A stretch of 64,000 bases of DNA, taken from assembly GCA_014138095.1 (NCBI GenBank), contig JACGXE010000005.1:350582-414581 (forward strand). Direction: 5' to 3'. The first letter of the stretch is position 1. Each line of letters opens with the position of its first letter. A model generated the notes under the pieces. The model was given only the letters and a program-made list of their open reading frames with translations. It had not been told where the DNA came from and searched no databases. Below, one piece after another: positions 44,319 to 55,311 of the stretch. The stretch comes from Ochrobactrum sp. RH2CCR150 (GTDB taxonomy: Bacteria; Pseudomonadota; Alphaproteobacteria; Rhizobiales; Rhizobiaceae). A program made the translations under genes and the position numbers.

Positions 44319-45215
44319 ATGAAGAAGCGATTGAACGCAACAGCGCGGGCCGGGCTTGGAGGCATTGCTGCGCTGTTGTTGTCGGTGTCCCTTGCTTGCG
44401 CGCAAGGGCCATTGCCGCCCTTCAAGGACGATGCCTTCGCTTATCCCGGCGTGTTGAGCAGCGCGGATAACGGCGATTATAAAGTCATTGATTACAATGA
44501 GATGCGCGATATCAACGGTCGAGACAGCGTGCCGGAAAAGCGCGTCAAGGACAGCTATATCTCGCTGAAGGCGCGCGCCTATCAAAAGGATGTCACTTTT
44601 CAGACTGCGGCTGGACCGGTGAAGGCGATGGCCGCTGGTAAGCAGCAAGGTGCGTCCTTCATCGTGATTTATCTGCACGGGCGCGGCGGCAACCGCTTGC
44701 AGGGAATGAATGATTTCACCTTTGGCGGCAATTTCAATCGCGTCAAGAATCTGGCTGCGTTGAATGGCGGTCTCTATGTCACACCGGATTTCAAGGATTT
44801 CGCCGATACGGGCGAAGCGCAGATCGCCGGACTGATCGACGCCTTGAAAGCAACATCGCCTTCCGCACCGCTGATCCTGTCCTGCGGCTCGCAGGGTGGT
44901 TCGCTGTGCTGGCGCATCGCGTCCGATGAAAAAGCTGGTGCTCGGCTTGCCGGGCTCATTCTGCTCGGTTCGCTGTGGGATGACGGGTTCTTTACATCGG
45001 CGACGTTCAAGCGGCGAGTGCCGGTCTTCTTTGGGCATGGCAGCCGCGATCCGGTTTTCGCAATTGATCGGCAAGAAGCTTTCTATCGAGATATCCGCAA
45101 GCGCGCGCCGGGCTATCCGGTGCAGTTCCGGCGGTTTGAGTCCGGCAACCACGGCACACCGATCCGTATGAGCGACTGGAGGGAGATGCTGAACTGGATT
45201 CTCGCAAAACAGTGA
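44319..45215 (+). CDS. Exported alpha/beta hydrolase-like protein
   Basis: A 298-residue protein with a signal peptide (residues about 1-28, ending SLACAQ) and an alpha/beta hydrolase fold. An oxyanion-type loop is seen in YLHGRGGNRLQGMND near residue 116. The nucleophile elbow SCGSQGGS lies near residues 188-195, where Cys replaces the first Gly of the usual GxSxG. HGSRDPVF near residue 244 carries the probable Asp, and SGNHGTPIR near residue 278 the His. It would work in the periplasm on an unknown ester or amide. It starts 27 bases after the flavin reductase gene. Confidence 0.72.
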   Translation: MKKRLNATARAGLGGIAALLLSVSLACAQGPLPPFKDDAFAYPGVLSSADNGDYKVIDYNEMRDINGRDSVPEKRVKDSYISLKARAYQKDVTFQTAAGPVKAMAAGKQQGASFIVIYLHGRGGNRLQGMNDFTFGGNFNRVKNLAALNGGLYVTPDFKDFADTGEAQIAGLIDALKATSPSAPLILSCGSQGGSLCWRIASDEKAGARLAGLILLGSLWDDGFFTSATFKRRVPVFFGHGSRDPVFAIDRQEAFYRDIRKRAPGYPVQFRRFESGNHGTPIRMSDWREMLNWILAKQ

Positions 45216-45345
45216 CGACAGTTTTGTGGATGCGAATCGAAATTCCGGCTCTGTGGCGTTCCTGCCACTCGACAATCGGCTAAAAGCGAATAGTTATCGA
45301 AATTAAAATTTTACCTATCCAGCAGACCTTATGAGGTAGACCATT

Positions 45346-45813
45346 ATGTACGGACGAGTCCGCACCGGAGCCCGTTTCTTTGCAATCGCCATGTTGGCGC
45401 CGCTTGCTGCCGCCTGTACGACGACTGCACCGGTTGCCATCACCCCCGGCAAGACTGACTCGCCGGTGCCTGCAGCCAGCTCTTCGCTGCCGAGCTTCAT
45501 CCCGACCCCGGTAAAGACGGTCGACTATTCTCTGGCGCAGCCTTGCATCACGGCTGCTGCCAACAAGTACTTCCTGCCGGAGCACGCTATCAGCGCTGTC
45601 GATTCCCGCCCGGGCGCCAATGGCGGCACGGATGTGGACCTGAAGGTGGATCTGCGCACCGCAGTTTGCCAGCTCACTGCCAAGGGTGGCGTGCGTGCCG
45701 TTATCGACACCTCGCCGAAGAGTGCTGATCAGGTTGCCGCTGAAGCCGCAGCCGCCAAGGCGGACGCTGCCGCAGCAGCCGCGCCGAAGAAGACCAAGGC
45801 GAAGAAGAACTGA
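45346..45813 (+). CDS. Putative lipoprotein of unknown function
   Basis: A 155-residue protein with a lipoprotein signal: Arg-rich start, hydrophobic core and lipobox LAAAC with the lipidated Cys at residue 24. The mature part has a Thr/Pro-rich linker, a middle domain with two Cys (QPCITAAANKYFL and TAVCQLTAKGGVRAVI), and an Ala/Lys-rich tail (residues about 130-155). The tail resembles low-complexity histone-like ends and might contact cell wall or nucleic acid; this is a guess. No family was recognised. It is a single gene with its own terminator. Confidence 0.75.
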   Translation: MYGRVRTGARFFAIAMLAPLAAACTTTAPVAITPGKTDSPVPAASSSLPSFIPTPVKTVDYSLAQPCITAAANKYFLPEHAISAVDSRPGANGGTDVDLKVDLRTAVCQLTAKGGVRAVIDTSPKSADQVAAEAAAAKADAAAAAAPKKTKAKKN

Positions 45814-45837
45814 TTCAATAAACTTGGATAAGTTACG

Positions 45838-45865
45838 AAAAAGGCAGGGATTTCCCTGCCTTTTT
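45838..45865 (+). terminator. Rho-independent terminator
   Basis: AAAAAGGCAGGGA/TCCCTGCCTTTTT stem and U tract 24 bases after the lipoprotein gene. Because the flanks are symmetrical it can also end the opposing cob operon, whose last stop is at 45872. Confidence 0.88.
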
Positions 45866-45871
45866 GTTTGA

Positions 45872-47566
45872 TCATTTATCCGGCTTTTCGCCATACCAGC
45901 GCGGCGTATAGACCCATTCGCCGCCTGTTGCCCGCTCAAACCGCTGCGTGTGGGATGACCCGACGATCACCACCGTGCGCATATCCACATCATCAGGCGT
46001 CAACTGCCCAAGTGTTGTGACGCGGGTGGTCTCTGCTGGTCTGCCGATGTCGCGACCGAGCACGACCGGGGTTTGCGGCGCGCGATGCTGGCGTAGGATT
46101 TCCAGTGCGCGGCCAAGCTGATGCGGGCGGGCCTTGGAAATCGGATTGTAAAAGGCCATTGCGAGATCGGCTTCAGCCGCCAGCGCCAGACGCTTTTCGA
46201 TCACGTCCCATGGCTTCAGATTATCAGACAGCGAGAGAATGCAGAAATCATGGCCGAGCGGTGCACCAATGCGTGACGCTGCGGCCATCGCAGCCGAAAT
46301 GCCCGGCTGAATGACCAGTTCGACCCCATGCCATGCAGGATTTTCGGCTTCATGTAGCGCCTCGACCACAGCCGCCGCCATGGCGAAAACGCCGGGATCG
46401 CCGGACGATACCATCGCCACAGTGCGGCCAGATGCCGCCAGTTCGAAGGCATGGCGCGCGCGCTGCATCTCCTCGCGGTTATCCGTCATGTGGACGGTTT
46501 GACCGGCATGAAACGGCCCAGCCATGCGCACATAGGTCTCGTAGCCGAGAATATCTTCCGCCTGCTCGATGTCGCGCTGCACGGCAGGTGTCATCAGATC
46601 GCGCGTACCGGGGCCAAGCCCGACCACGACCAGCTTCCCGCGTTTACGCCCGACCCGCAGCACGTCGGCTGGGGTAGGGGCGACGGCCAGCACAACGCCG
46701 TTCGTTTCTGCCACGCGCAGCGGTTGCTCGACCGAAAGATGGGCGAGAGCAAGCGCATTTTCAGCGGCTGGTACAAAGCGCAGTTCTGCACCGAGCGCGC
46801 TTGCCGCGTCATGGATTTGCGGCGCAGCGCAATGGCGTTCATGGGCAAGCAGCAGCGCGAGCGATGACGGAGCGAGCCCCGCTTCGTCGAAGGCTCTCAT
46901 GATTGCTTCCGCGATATTGTCAGTCGGCTGGTCGATTGCGACGGCAACGACCTGCGGATGATAAATAAGCTCACCTGGCAGCGGTGCACGGTTTTCCGGC
47001 GTGATGCTGATGGCAAGCCTGCCATCGTCGGAGAACGGCAGTTTTGACGTTTGCAGCCAGCGGGAGCGCCCATCGAGATGCAGTTTCGCGCCTGCCAGCA
47101 GGTCGGAGGTAAAGGCTTTTGCCGCATCTGGATTGGCAAGCGTCAGTTCCGCTGGCGGGTGCAACAGATTGATCCCGAACCGCAATTCACCGGATGTGGT
47201 GATTGCCGGGGCGACCTCAAGTGCAGCGGCGATGGTTCGCGCCATGTCGTTGACGCCCGACAATCCGCCGAGAAGCGGCACGACAGCGCTGCCGTCTTCG
47301 GCAATCGCTAGAACGGGCGGCTCAATGCGCTTGTTCTGCAAAAGCGGCGCGAGGGCGCGAATGACAATACCGGCGGCGCAGAGCGCGATGACCGGGCGGC
47401 CTTCTTCATAGAAGGCGCGTATGGTGTCACCGAAATGGGCGAATGTTCTGTCCGCACCCGTGACGCGTTCCTGAAGTCCAAGCACTTCGGCCTGATCGAG
47501 CGCATCGGCAATACGGCGCGCTGTCGGGATCGCCGCTTCCGCCAGCGCAACGATAGCCGGCTTCAT
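45872..47566 (-). CDS. cobJ: CbiG-like / precorrin-3B C17-methyltransferase CobJ fusion
   Basis: Fusion of 564 residues. Residues about 325-560 are a TP-methylase domain of the CobJ type ([48 protein letters not shown]), which methylates C-17 during ring contraction to precorrin-4. Residues about 1-310 resemble CbiG (N-terminal, central and CobE-like parts), the lactone-opening protein of the anaerobic route. The expected glycine/His-rich motif of CbiG appears altered here ([13 protein letters not shown]), so that half may be structural. The ATG at 47566 overlaps the cobI stop (ATGA). It is the last gene of cobG-H-I-J. Confidence 0.92.
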   Translation of the reverse strand: MKPAIVALAEAAIPTARRIADALDQAEVLGLQERVTGADRTFAHFGDTIRAFYEEGRPVIALCAAGIVIRALAPLLQNKRIEPPVLAIAEDGSAVVPLLGGLSGVNDMARTIAAALEVAPAITTSGELRFGINLLHPPAELTLANPDAAKAFTSDLLAGAKLHLDGRSRWLQTSKLPFSDDGRLAISITPENRAPLPGELIYHPQVVAVAIDQPTDNIAEAIMRAFDEAGLAPSSLALLLAHERHCAAPQIHDAASALGAELRFVPAAENALALAHLSVEQPLRVAETNGVVLAVAPTPADVLRVGRKRGKLVVVGLGPGTRDLMTPAVQRDIEQAEDILGYETYVRMAGPFHAGQTVHMTDNREEMQRARHAFELAASGRTVAMVSSGDPGVFAMAAAVVEALHEAENPAWHGVELVIQPGISAAMAAASRIGAPLGHDFCILSLSDNLKPWDVIEKRLALAAEADLAMAFYNPISKARPHQLGRALEILRQHRAPQTPVVLGRDIGRPAETTRVTTLGQLTPDDVDMRTVVIVGSSHTQRFERATGGEWVYTPRWYGEKPDK

Positions 47567-48297
47567 GCGCCGTTCCATTTCTGGCCGGGAACGAGAATGA
47601 TCGAGAAATAAGGACAATCGCTGCCGCTGACATCCGATAGCGGTACAATGCGCTGATTGGCCATGGTGGCGCGCTCGACATAAAGCGCGCGGTCCATCAG
47701 CCCCAGATCGGTCAGCACGTCACGCACCTTGTCGAGATTTTTGCCGAGTTTCATGATTGCCGCAGCACCCGTATCGGCAAGCCTGCGCTTCAATTCGTCG
47801 GCTTCCATGACGCCGGAGAGGATCGACAGGGTCTGGTTGCGATAAACAAGCGGCGCGCCAAGCACAGCCGAAGCACCGAGAACCGAACAGACACCGGGAA
47901 CCACTGTGGTTTCATAGTTTTCCGCCAACCGGTCATGGATATACATGAAGGAGCCATAGAAGAACGGGTCGCCTTCCGCAATCACGGCCACATCCTGTCC
48001 CTGATCGAGATAACCGGCAATTGTTGTCGTGATCTCACCATAAAAATCGCTGACGATCTGCTCATAGTCCATGTGCGCGGGCAGCTTTTCCGTGGTCACC
48101 GGATAGATAAGCGGCACCAGAACCTGTTCCGGCGAAAGATAGTCCTCAACGATAGTGAGTGCGTTGCCCTTTTTGCCCTTGGCGGCGTGATAGGCCACCA
48201 CGGGGGCGGCTTTGAGCAACCGAAGCGCTTTCAGTGTGATGAGTTCAGGATCGCCAGGGCCGACACCCAGACCGAATAGCTTGCCCTTTGTCGTCAT
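47563..48297 (-). CDS. cobI: Precorrin-2 C20-methyltransferase CobI
   Basis: SAM-dependent methylation of precorrin-2 at C-20 giving precorrin-3A. The 244-residue protein has the TP-methylase fold: [21 protein letters not shown] at the N-terminus holds the SAM-binding loop, [22 protein letters not shown] near residues 103-124, and [18 protein letters not shown] after it. It overlaps cobH by one base and cobJ by four, in a tightly packed operon. Confidence 0.95.
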   Translation of the reverse strand: MTTKGKLFGLGVGPGDPELITLKALRLLKAAPVVAYHAAKGKKGNALTIVEDYLSPEQVLVPLIYPVTTEKLPAHMDYEQIVSDFYGEITTTIAGYLDQGQDVAVIAEGDPFFYGSFMYIHDRLAENYETTVVPGVCSVLGASAVLGAPLVYRNQTLSILSGVMEADELKRRLADTGAAAIMKLGKNLDKVRDVLTDLGLMDRALYVERATMANQRIVPLSDVSGSDCPYFSIILVPGQKWNGA

Positions 48298-48923
48298 TAT
48301 TCGCGCTCCGAAGCGAGAGCATTGACCGCTGCGGCAGTCATGGCGCTGCCGCCGCGACGTCCGCGCACGATGACATAGGGCACGCCGCGACTATTGGCGG
48401 CGAGTTCGTCTTTCGATTCCGCCGCTCCGACAAAGCCCACCGGCATACCGATGATAAGCGCGGGCTTGGGCGCACCAGCATCCAGCATTTCGAAAAGCCG
48501 GAAGAGCGCGGTTGGCGCATTGCCGATGGCGACGACACTGCCTTCGAGGTGCGGCAACCACAAATCGAGTGCTGCGGCAGAACGGGTATTGCCGATTTTC
48601 TTTGCCAGTTCAGGCACGGAAGGGTCGTTCAGCGTGCAGATGACCGGATTGTCGGCAGGCAGACGCGATCGGGTGATCCCTTCGGCAACCATGCGTGCAT
48701 CGCAAAGGATCGGCGCACCCCTGGCCAGTGCCTGCTTGCCTGCCAGACCAGCGCCGTCCGAAAAGGCGATGTCGCTCACCACATCCACCATGCCGGAAGC
48801 ATGGATGACGCGCACAGCGAGTTTTTCAAGATCGGCTGGGATATGGCTCAGATCCGCCTCAGTGCGGATAATGGCGAAGGAGCGGTCATAGATGGCCTGT
48901 CCGTCGCGAATGTAATCTGTCAT
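48297..48923 (-). CDS. cobH: Precorrin-8X methylmutase CobH
   Basis: Moves a methyl group from C-11 to C-12 of precorrin-8X giving hydrogenobyrinic acid. The 208-residue protein starts [16 protein letters not shown]. The catalytic His lies in [13 protein letters not shown] near residue 43, and [11 protein letters not shown] and [16 protein letters not shown] are further family marks. The ATG at 48923 overlaps the cobG stop by four bases; a longer frame to 49091 would lie inside cobG. Confidence 0.95.
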   Translation of the reverse strand: MTDYIRDGQAIYDRSFAIIRTEADLSHIPADLEKLAVRVIHASGMVDVVSDIAFSDGAGLAGKQALARGAPILCDARMVAEGITRSRLPADNPVICTLNDPSVPELAKKIGNTRSAAALDLWLPHLEGSVVAIGNAPTALFRLFEMLDAGAPKPALIIGMPVGFVGAAESKDELAANSRGVPYVIVRGRRGGSAMTAAAVNALASERE

Positions 48924-50245
48924 GGTTTCCGCTCTGGTGAATTGAGAAGGCGCGCGGCAGCGTCGATGGTCACATCTGTCGCCAATAGCCGTCCGAAACG
49001 GGATGGTCCAGCCTTGCCTGCAAAAAAGACATCGTAGCGGCCCGGAGTGCGGGCCAGTAGCGTGTAAGGTAGTGTCGCAAGCGCTGCGCAAGACTTGGCG
49101 CAGCCGGTGAGATGGACCGCTTCTGCGCTGTCGCCGTCAAGGAGCAACGCCAGTTCTTTTGCATCGGTCTGCGTGTCGGAAAGGGCCGAGACGCAGCCCT
49201 TCGACCCGGCGCAGCTACGCAGTCGCGATTGTGGTGCCTTGGCGTCGGTCGAAAGGCCCAGCGCTTGCAGTTGCCGGATGGCATCGTCGCAACGTGCTGC
49301 ATCGACATTTGGCAGGATCACGCCTTGCCACGGTGTCAGCCGAATTTCTTCGCCGCTGACTTTTTGCGAAAGAGCGCGAAGCGCCCGCAGTTGCGTCGTA
49401 TCGAGCCGCCCCAGAAGCGGCATCGCTCCAATGTAAAACCGCCCGTCCGCTTGAATGTGGGCTCCAAGATCGGCGCTTGCGTGCGGTTGCTGTCGCTGCC
49501 ACCCGACGGGTGGCTCGACCGGAAAAGAAAGGCTCGCAATCAGTTCGCTCAAAAACTCTTTGACAGCAAGGGCTTCGAAGAGCTGCTTCATCCGCGCTAC
49601 GCCTTTGGAACAGGCAAGAAACATGCGCAGCGCTGCTTCTATAAAGGGCAGGGCATGATCAGCCTCGATACGTCCCAATGCCATGCCATTGGGTGACGAA
49701 GCGAAACCGAAAGCAAAGTGACGACCGCCATCCGTTGCCGATAGCCAAATGTCCCCCGGATGTGAGACCATTGCGCAGGCCTCGCCGCCATCGATCTGGA
49801 ACGAGAATTTCGGCGAAAGCGCGTGGTAGTCGGTATTGTTCTCAAGCGTTGCCAGCAATTGCTGCGCCAGCGGCGTGACATTACAAGTTTGATCGCGGTC
49901 GATACCGGCTGTTGGGCTGACCATCACGTTACGGATATCATCCGCCGCAGGATTATCCGCACCAAACCCGGCTTGATATAGTGCTGTGATCGCTTGCCCC
50001 CAGTTTTCTGGCGCTATGGCGCGCAGTTGAAAATTGGAGCGAATCGAAAGCTCTACGGCATTCGGGCCAAATTTTTCGGCAATTTCGGCCAGCGCAAAGA
50101 TTTGATCGGCGTTCACCCGTCCGAGCGGCAGTTTTATGCGCGCAATGCCACCGTCACGCGCCATAACCATGCGCGACAGTCCGGGACAGGCATTTCGCCT
50201 GTCAGACAGTTCGATCTTCGTCGCTATGGTCTTTTGGTTCAACAT
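48920..50245 (-). CDS. cobG: Precorrin-3B synthase CobG
   Basis: O2-dependent Fe-S enzyme that hydroxylates precorrin-3A and forms the lactone of precorrin-3B, the step that defines the aerobic route. The 441-residue protein has the sulfite/nitrite reductase-like ferredoxin domains twice and, near its C-terminal third, the 4Fe-4S ligands in the pattern CAGSKGC followed by [31 protein letters not shown] opens the protein. The ATG at 50245 is preferred to an earlier codon at 50320. First gene of the cobGHIJ operon, divergent from cobL. Confidence 0.93.
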   Translation of the reverse strand: MLNQKTIATKIELSDRRNACPGLSRMVMARDGGIARIKLPLGRVNADQIFALAEIAEKFGPNAVELSIRSNFQLRAIAPENWGQAITALYQAGFGADNPAADDIRNVMVSPTAGIDRDQTCNVTPLAQQLLATLENNTDYHALSPKFSFQIDGGEACAMVSHPGDIWLSATDGGRHFAFGFASSPNGMALGRIEADHALPFIEAALRMFLACSKGVARMKQLFEALAVKEFLSELIASLSFPVEPPVGWQRQQPHASADLGAHIQADGRFYIGAMPLLGRLDTTQLRALRALSQKVSGEEIRLTPWQGVILPNVDAARCDDAIRQLQALGLSTDAKAPQSRLRSCAGSKGCVSALSDTQTDAKELALLLDGDSAEAVHLTGCAKSCAALATLPYTLLARTPGRYDVFFAGKAGPSRFGRLLATDVTIDAAARLLNSPERKP

Positions 50246-50350
50246 AATCGCCTTATACGCCCCCTGCGACAGGCCGGAAAGTGGGAACCGCTTTGGGACT
50301 TGCACTTGCCATCGCCGCATCCTACGAACGAAGAAAACGGAGCGAAGAGC

Positions 50351-51562
50351 ATGGCTTGCTGGCTAACGGTCATCGGCATCGGCGAAGACGGGTTGAATGG
50401 GCTTGGCGAGACTGCGCGGCAGGCTCTTGTTTCGGCTGATGTGATCTTCGGCGGCAAGCGGCATCTCGGGCTGGTCGGTGAAACATCCAGTGCCCGGCAG
50501 ATTGCATGGCCTTCGCCGTTTGACGACGCTTTTCCGATGATTGCTGCCGAGCGAGGCAAGTCAGTGGTGGTTCTCGCCAGCGGCGATCCGATGCATTACG
50601 GCATGGGTGCTTCTCTGACCCGGCACTTTTCACCCGAAGAAATGCTGATCCTACCTTATCCGTCTTCGTTCTCGCTCGCCGCGGCACGGATGGGCTGGTC
50701 GTTGCAGGATGTGCGCTGCCTCAGCGTGCACGGACGGCCGCTGGAATTACTGGCCAAGCATATTCTGCCCGGCGTCAGGTTGCTGATCCTCAGCAATGAC
50801 GGTTCTACGCCGGGTAAAGTGGCAGGGATGCTAAGCGCACGTGGCTTTGGACCAAGCCGTATCGATGTGCTGGAGCACATGGGCGGACCTAAAGAAAAGC
50901 ACAGTTGTGGTGTTGCCGGAACATGGACGGTTCCAGCCGGTGCTGATCTGAATGTCGTCGCCGTGGAGTGCCTCGCCGAGCCGGATGCGAACATTCTTCC
51001 CATGGGGATCGGCTTGCCGGATGAAGCCTTCGAAAATGACGGGCAACTGACGAAGCGCGACATCCGCGCTGTGACGCTATCACGGCTGGCGCCGCTGCCT
51101 GGCGAGTTGTTGTGGGATGTTGGCGCGGGGTGCGGTTCTATCGGCATCGAGTGGATGCGCACGCATGCATCCTGTCGCGCCATCGCCATTGAGGCGAATG
51201 AGGGGCGGCAGGGTATGATCGCGCGTAATCGCGACGCTCTCGGCGTGCCGGGTTTGCAACTCGTACCCGGGGAAGCGCCGGGCGCTCTTGCAGGGCTGGA
51301 GAAGCCGGATGCGATTTTCATCGGCGGCGGCGTGACAGATGAGGGCGTGCTGCAAGCTTGCTGGGATGCGCTGAAGCCCGGCGGAAGGCTGGTTGCCAAT
51401 GCCGTCACGCTGCAAAGCGAGATGCAGCTTTTTGCCTGGCGGCAACGTTTTGGCGGCAAGCTGATACGGCTTTCCGTGGCGCAGGCGGCAGGGCTTGGCT
51501 CGTTCGATGTATGGCGCCAATCGCTGCCCGTTACGCTTTATTCCGCACGCAAAGATAAATGA
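50351..51562 (+). CDS. cobL: Precorrin-6Y C5,15-methyltransferase (decarboxylating) CobL
   Basis: Bifunctional enzyme: methylation at C-5 and C-15 plus decarboxylation of the acetate at C-12. The 403-residue protein has an N-terminal CbiE-like TP-methylase domain ([34 protein letters not shown]) and, from about residue 225, a CbiT-like class I methyltransferase domain ([16 protein letters not shown], the SAM loop). The ATG at 50351 is used because the frame upstream runs through the divergent promoter region and cobG. It is the only plus-strand cob gene here, 105 bases from cobG. Confidence 0.95.
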   Translation: MACWLTVIGIGEDGLNGLGETARQALVSADVIFGGKRHLGLVGETSSARQIAWPSPFDDAFPMIAAERGKSVVVLASGDPMHYGMGASLTRHFSPEEMLILPYPSSFSLAAARMGWSLQDVRCLSVHGRPLELLAKHILPGVRLLILSNDGSTPGKVAGMLSARGFGPSRIDVLEHMGGPKEKHSCGVAGTWTVPAGADLNVVAVECLAEPDANILPMGIGLPDEAFENDGQLTKRDIRAVTLSRLAPLPGELLWDVGAGCGSIGIEWMRTHASCRAIAIEANEGRQGMIARNRDALGVPGLQLVPGEAPGALAGLEKPDAIFIGGGVTDEGVLQACWDALKPGGRLVANAVTLQSEMQLFAWRQRFGGKLIRLSVAQAAGLGSFDVWRQSLPVTLYSARKDK

Positions 51563-51630
51563 TGACTTGAATTGTCATCTTATATTCGGGTAAGGCTGAC
51601 GCATCAGATCATCCCAGAGGAGGACGGGTC

Positions 51631-52731
51631 GTGTCCGAACTCAACGCCAATACCCGCTTTGCGCTCACTAATGCCGGTCATATCGTCAATCAGCTGCTCG
51701 ATCATTTTGTTGAACATGCCGATGTGCAACGCGACGGAACGCGCGCGAAGCTTGTTCTAAGCTTCGGTCAGGCCGATGTTCAGTGGGATGATGAGACGGT
51801 CAGCGTCGATGTGAAAAGCGACGACGAGACCGGCCTTGCCTATATGAAATATTCCATTGCCGAGCATGTGCTCGAGTTTCTGGAAAAGGGCAGCCCAACG
51901 CCGAAAATCATCTGGCAGGGCGATGGCGCAGCGGGTCTGCCGCTGCCTTATTTCCGTGAAATGCGCGTGATGGCCGTGTCCAATGTCACGCCGCATATGC
52001 GGCGTGTGCGCCTGAAGGGCGACGACCTTCAACGGTTCTCGCATACCGGATTGCATATCCGCCTTCTTTTCCCACCCAAAGCTTTGGCGCAGCCGCAATG
52101 GCCGGTGACGGGTGAAGACGGCCGTCCGGCCTGGCCGGAAGGCGATGCGAAGCTCGCCACGCGTGTTTATACGATCCGCAACATCGATGCGGATGCGGGC
52201 TGGGTCGATATCGACATGGTGGTGCATGGTGATGACTGCGACGCGCCGGGTTCTGGTTGGGCGCTTAACGCCAAGCCTGGCGATATTGTTGGTATGACTG
52301 GTCCGGGCGGCGGTGATGCAGGCGATGCCAAATGGTATCTGCTCGCAGGAGACGAAACCGCACTGCCAGCCATCGGCCGTATTCTTGAGCGGCTCCCGGA
52401 AGATGCAAAGGCCGTTGTGCGCATTGAAATTGGCGACAAGACCGAGGAACAGAACCTCGTCTCACGGGCCAATGTCGATGTGCAATGGCTGAATCGTGAT
52501 GGTGCTGAAGCTGGCACTACGACGCTTTTGCAGGATGCCGTGCGCGCGGTCGAGCTGCCGGAAGGAGAGGAAGAAATTTTCGTCTGGGCGGCGTGCGAAT
52601 TTAATGCCTTCCGCAATATTCGCAGCTACATGCGCAAGGAACGCAATGTTCCGAAAAATCGCCAGCTGATCGTGGCCTATTGGCGACGCGGTCTGGATGG
52701 CGATAATGCTCGAAAAGCTTCGGAGGAATAA
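51631..52731 (+). CDS. Siderophore-interacting protein (DUF2218 + SIP flavoreductase)
   Basis: Ferric-siderophore reductase of 366 residues in the cytosol. Residues about 1-95 match DUF2218 (FALTNAGHIVNQLLDHFVEHADVQ). From about residue 105 comes the SIP FAD-binding domain (MRVMAVSNVTPHMRRVRLKG, TRVYTIRN) and then the NAD(P)H-binding SIP_C part (YLLAGDETALPAIGRILERLP, VWAACEFNAFRNIR). It should release iron from imported siderophores by reduction. The GTG start has GAGGAGG upstream. A strong terminator follows. It stands next to the corrin locus but needs no functional link. Confidence 0.9.
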   Translation: MSELNANTRFALTNAGHIVNQLLDHFVEHADVQRDGTRAKLVLSFGQADVQWDDETVSVDVKSDDETGLAYMKYSIAEHVLEFLEKGSPTPKIIWQGDGAAGLPLPYFREMRVMAVSNVTPHMRRVRLKGDDLQRFSHTGLHIRLLFPPKALAQPQWPVTGEDGRPAWPEGDAKLATRVYTIRNIDADAGWVDIDMVVHGDDCDAPGSGWALNAKPGDIVGMTGPGGGDAGDAKWYLLAGDETALPAIGRILERLPEDAKAVVRIEIGDKTEEQNLVSRANVDVQWLNRDGAEAGTTTLLQDAVRAVELPEGEEEIFVWAACEFNAFRNIRSYMRKERNVPKNRQLIVAYWRRGLDGDNARKASEE

Positions 52732-52759
52732 AAAAGGGGACCGAAAGGTCCCCTTTTTT
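52731..52759. terminator. Rho-independent terminator between convergent operons
   Basis: AAAAAGGGGACC/GGTCCCCTTTTT stem with T tract, between the SIP gene and the end of the minus-strand dipeptide transporter operon. It can serve both strands. Confidence 0.88.
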
Positions 52760-52778
52760 GTTACGTAGTGGTCTGGTT

Positions 52779-53548
<770 letters not shown>

Positions 53549-53552
<4 letters not shown>

Positions 53553-54382
53553 GCCTTCCAAGCCTCCTCACGCTGCAAGGTTGGCAGAGGATGGCGGTCG
53601 GCTCCGATTTTCGGCATGCAGTTCAGCAATCCTTGCGTATAGGGATGTTTCGCGTTGGCGAGATCCTTGGCCGCGATTTCTTCGACGATACGGCCCGCAT
53701 ACATCACGATGACGCGGTCGCAGAAGGAGGAAACGAGGCGCAGGTCGTGGCTGACGAAGATCAGCCCCATGCCGCGCTCGGCCACCAGCTTGTCGAGAAT
53801 GCCGAGCACTTCAAGCTGCACCGTCACGTCGAGCGCCGAGGTCGGTTCGTCGGCGATCAGCAATTCCGGTTCGGCCACCAGCATCATGGCGATCATCACG
53901 CGCTGGCCCATGCCGCCCGAAACCTCGTGCGGATAGAGTTTCATGACGCGTTCAGGATCACGAATCTGCACCGCTTCCAGCATGGCTGCCGAGCGGGTGC
54001 GAATTTCCGCGCTGCTATATTTGCCATGCGCTTTCAGTGTTTCGGCTATCTGCTTGCCGATGGTCATTACAGGATTGAGCGAATATTTCGGGTCCTGCAA
54101 CACCATGGCAATGCGACCGCCACGCAAAGCGCGACGTTCGCGGGCCGAAATGTTGAGAAGATCGATACCGTCGAAATTAAGCGTCTTGGCCGTGATCTGT
54201 GCGTGGAGTGGTGTCAGCCCCATGATCGCGCGACCGGTCTGGGACTTGCCTGAACCGGATTCGCCGACGATGCCGAGGCGTTCGCGGCCCAGCTCGAAGC
54301 TGACACCGCGCACCGCTTCAATCGCGCCCGTGCGAGTTGGGAAAGTGACGCGCAGGTCTTCTACAGTCAGAAGCGGATTCAT
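53549..54382 (-). CDS. dppD: Dipeptide ABC transporter ATP-binding protein (DppD type)
   Basis: First ATPase of the peptide importer, 277 residues, at the cytosolic face. Walker A GESGSGKSQTGRAIMG near residues 38-53, the Q-loop in VLQDPKYSLNP, the signature VSGGMGQRVMIAMML near residues 156-170, Walker B LLIADEPTSALDVT and the H-loop FVSHDLRLV. The C-terminal stretch HPYTQGLLNCMPKIG near residues 246-260 is typical of the oligopeptide/dipeptide ATPases. It overlaps both neighbouring genes by four bases (ATGA). Confidence 0.92.
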
Positions 54383-55311
54383 TGGTTGTTACCCCGCGGA
54401 TCGAGCGCATCGCGCAGGCCGTCGCCCAGCAGATTGAAGCCGAGGCTGACGATCAGGATCGCAATGCCGGGCATGGCTGCAACCCACCATTGGTCGAGAA
54501 TGAAACGGCGACCTGATGCAATCATCGCGCCCCATTCCGGCAATGGCGGCTGTGCGCCGAGGCCAAGGAAGCCGAGGCCCGCTGCCGTCAGAATGATACC
54601 CGCCATGTCGAGCGTCACGCGGACAATCAGCGACGAGGTGCAGAGCGGCATGATGTGACGCACGACGATACGGATCGGCGATGCACCCATCAAGCGGACT
54701 GCCGAAATATAGTCGGAGTTACGCACGGTCAGCGTTTCTGCACGTGCAATACGGGCATAAGGCGGCCATGAGGTGATCGCGATGGCGATGATGGCGTTCT
54801 CGATGCCTGGTCCCAGAGCCGCCACGAAGGCGAGCGCCAGAATGAGCTTCGGGAAAGCGAGGAAGATGTCGGTGATGCGCATCAAAACGGCATCGACCCA
54901 GCCGCCTGCATAACCAGCGACCGTGCCGACCAGAAGGCCGATCGGAGCTGCGATGATGGCAACCAGCAACACGACATAGAGCGTGAGGCGGGAGCCATAG
55001 ATCAGGCGCGAGAGAATATCGCGGCCCTGATCATCGGTGCCAAGCAGATAGCCGGGCGTACCGGGTGGCAGCAGGCGTGCATTGGCCAGATCGCCGATAA
55101 CTGGCGAATGTGGTGCCAACACATCGGCCAGAGCTGCAACAACCAGCAGTCCGATAATGATCAATAGGCCAAGAACAGCCAGTTTGTTGGCGGTGAACCG
55201 CCGCCAGACCATATAGGCGCGACCGAGGCGGGCCTGCGTGCGCGATTGCGGCCGCTCGGTGAGCAACCATTCGCGCCATGAGAGGTTGGAAGTATCTGTC
55301 ATTTGGCTCAT
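54379..55311 (-). CDS. dppC: Dipeptide ABC transporter permease (DppC type)
   Basis: Inner-membrane permease of 310 residues with six membrane segments. The N-terminal OppC_N part (RRFTANKLAVLGLLIIIGLL) is followed by GTDDQGRDILSRLIYGSRLTL near residues 97-117, which is a hallmark of DppC, and by the ATPase-contacting EAA-like loop near residues 200-220 (AVRLMGASPIRIVVRHIMP). It forms the channel with the DppB-type permease. Its start overlaps the dppB stop by four bases. Confidence 0.92.
   Translation of the reverse strand: MSQMTDTSNLSWREWLLTERPQSRTQARLGRAYMVWRRFTANKLAVLGLLIIIGLLVVAALADVLAPHSPVIGDLANARLLPPGTPGYLLGTDDQGRDILSRLIYGSRLTLYVVLLVAIIAAPIGLLVGTVAGYAGGWVDAVLMRITDIFLAFPKLILALAFVAALGPGIENAIIAIAITSWPPYARIARAETLTVRNSDYISAVRLMGASPIRIVVRHIMPLCTSSLIVRVTLDMAGIILTAAGLGFLGLGAQPPLPEWGAMIASGRRFILDQWWVAAMPGIAILIVSLGFNLLGDGLRDALDPRGNNQ

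Noticed and set aside
44229..45275. Minus-strand open frame of 348 codons opposite the exported hydrolase
   Set aside because: The plus-strand gene has a signal peptide and hydrolase motifs; the minus frame has no recognisable feature.
45280..45939. Minus-strand frame spanning the lipoprotein gene and its terminator
   Set aside because: It crosses a strong terminator and runs opposite a gene with a good lipobox.
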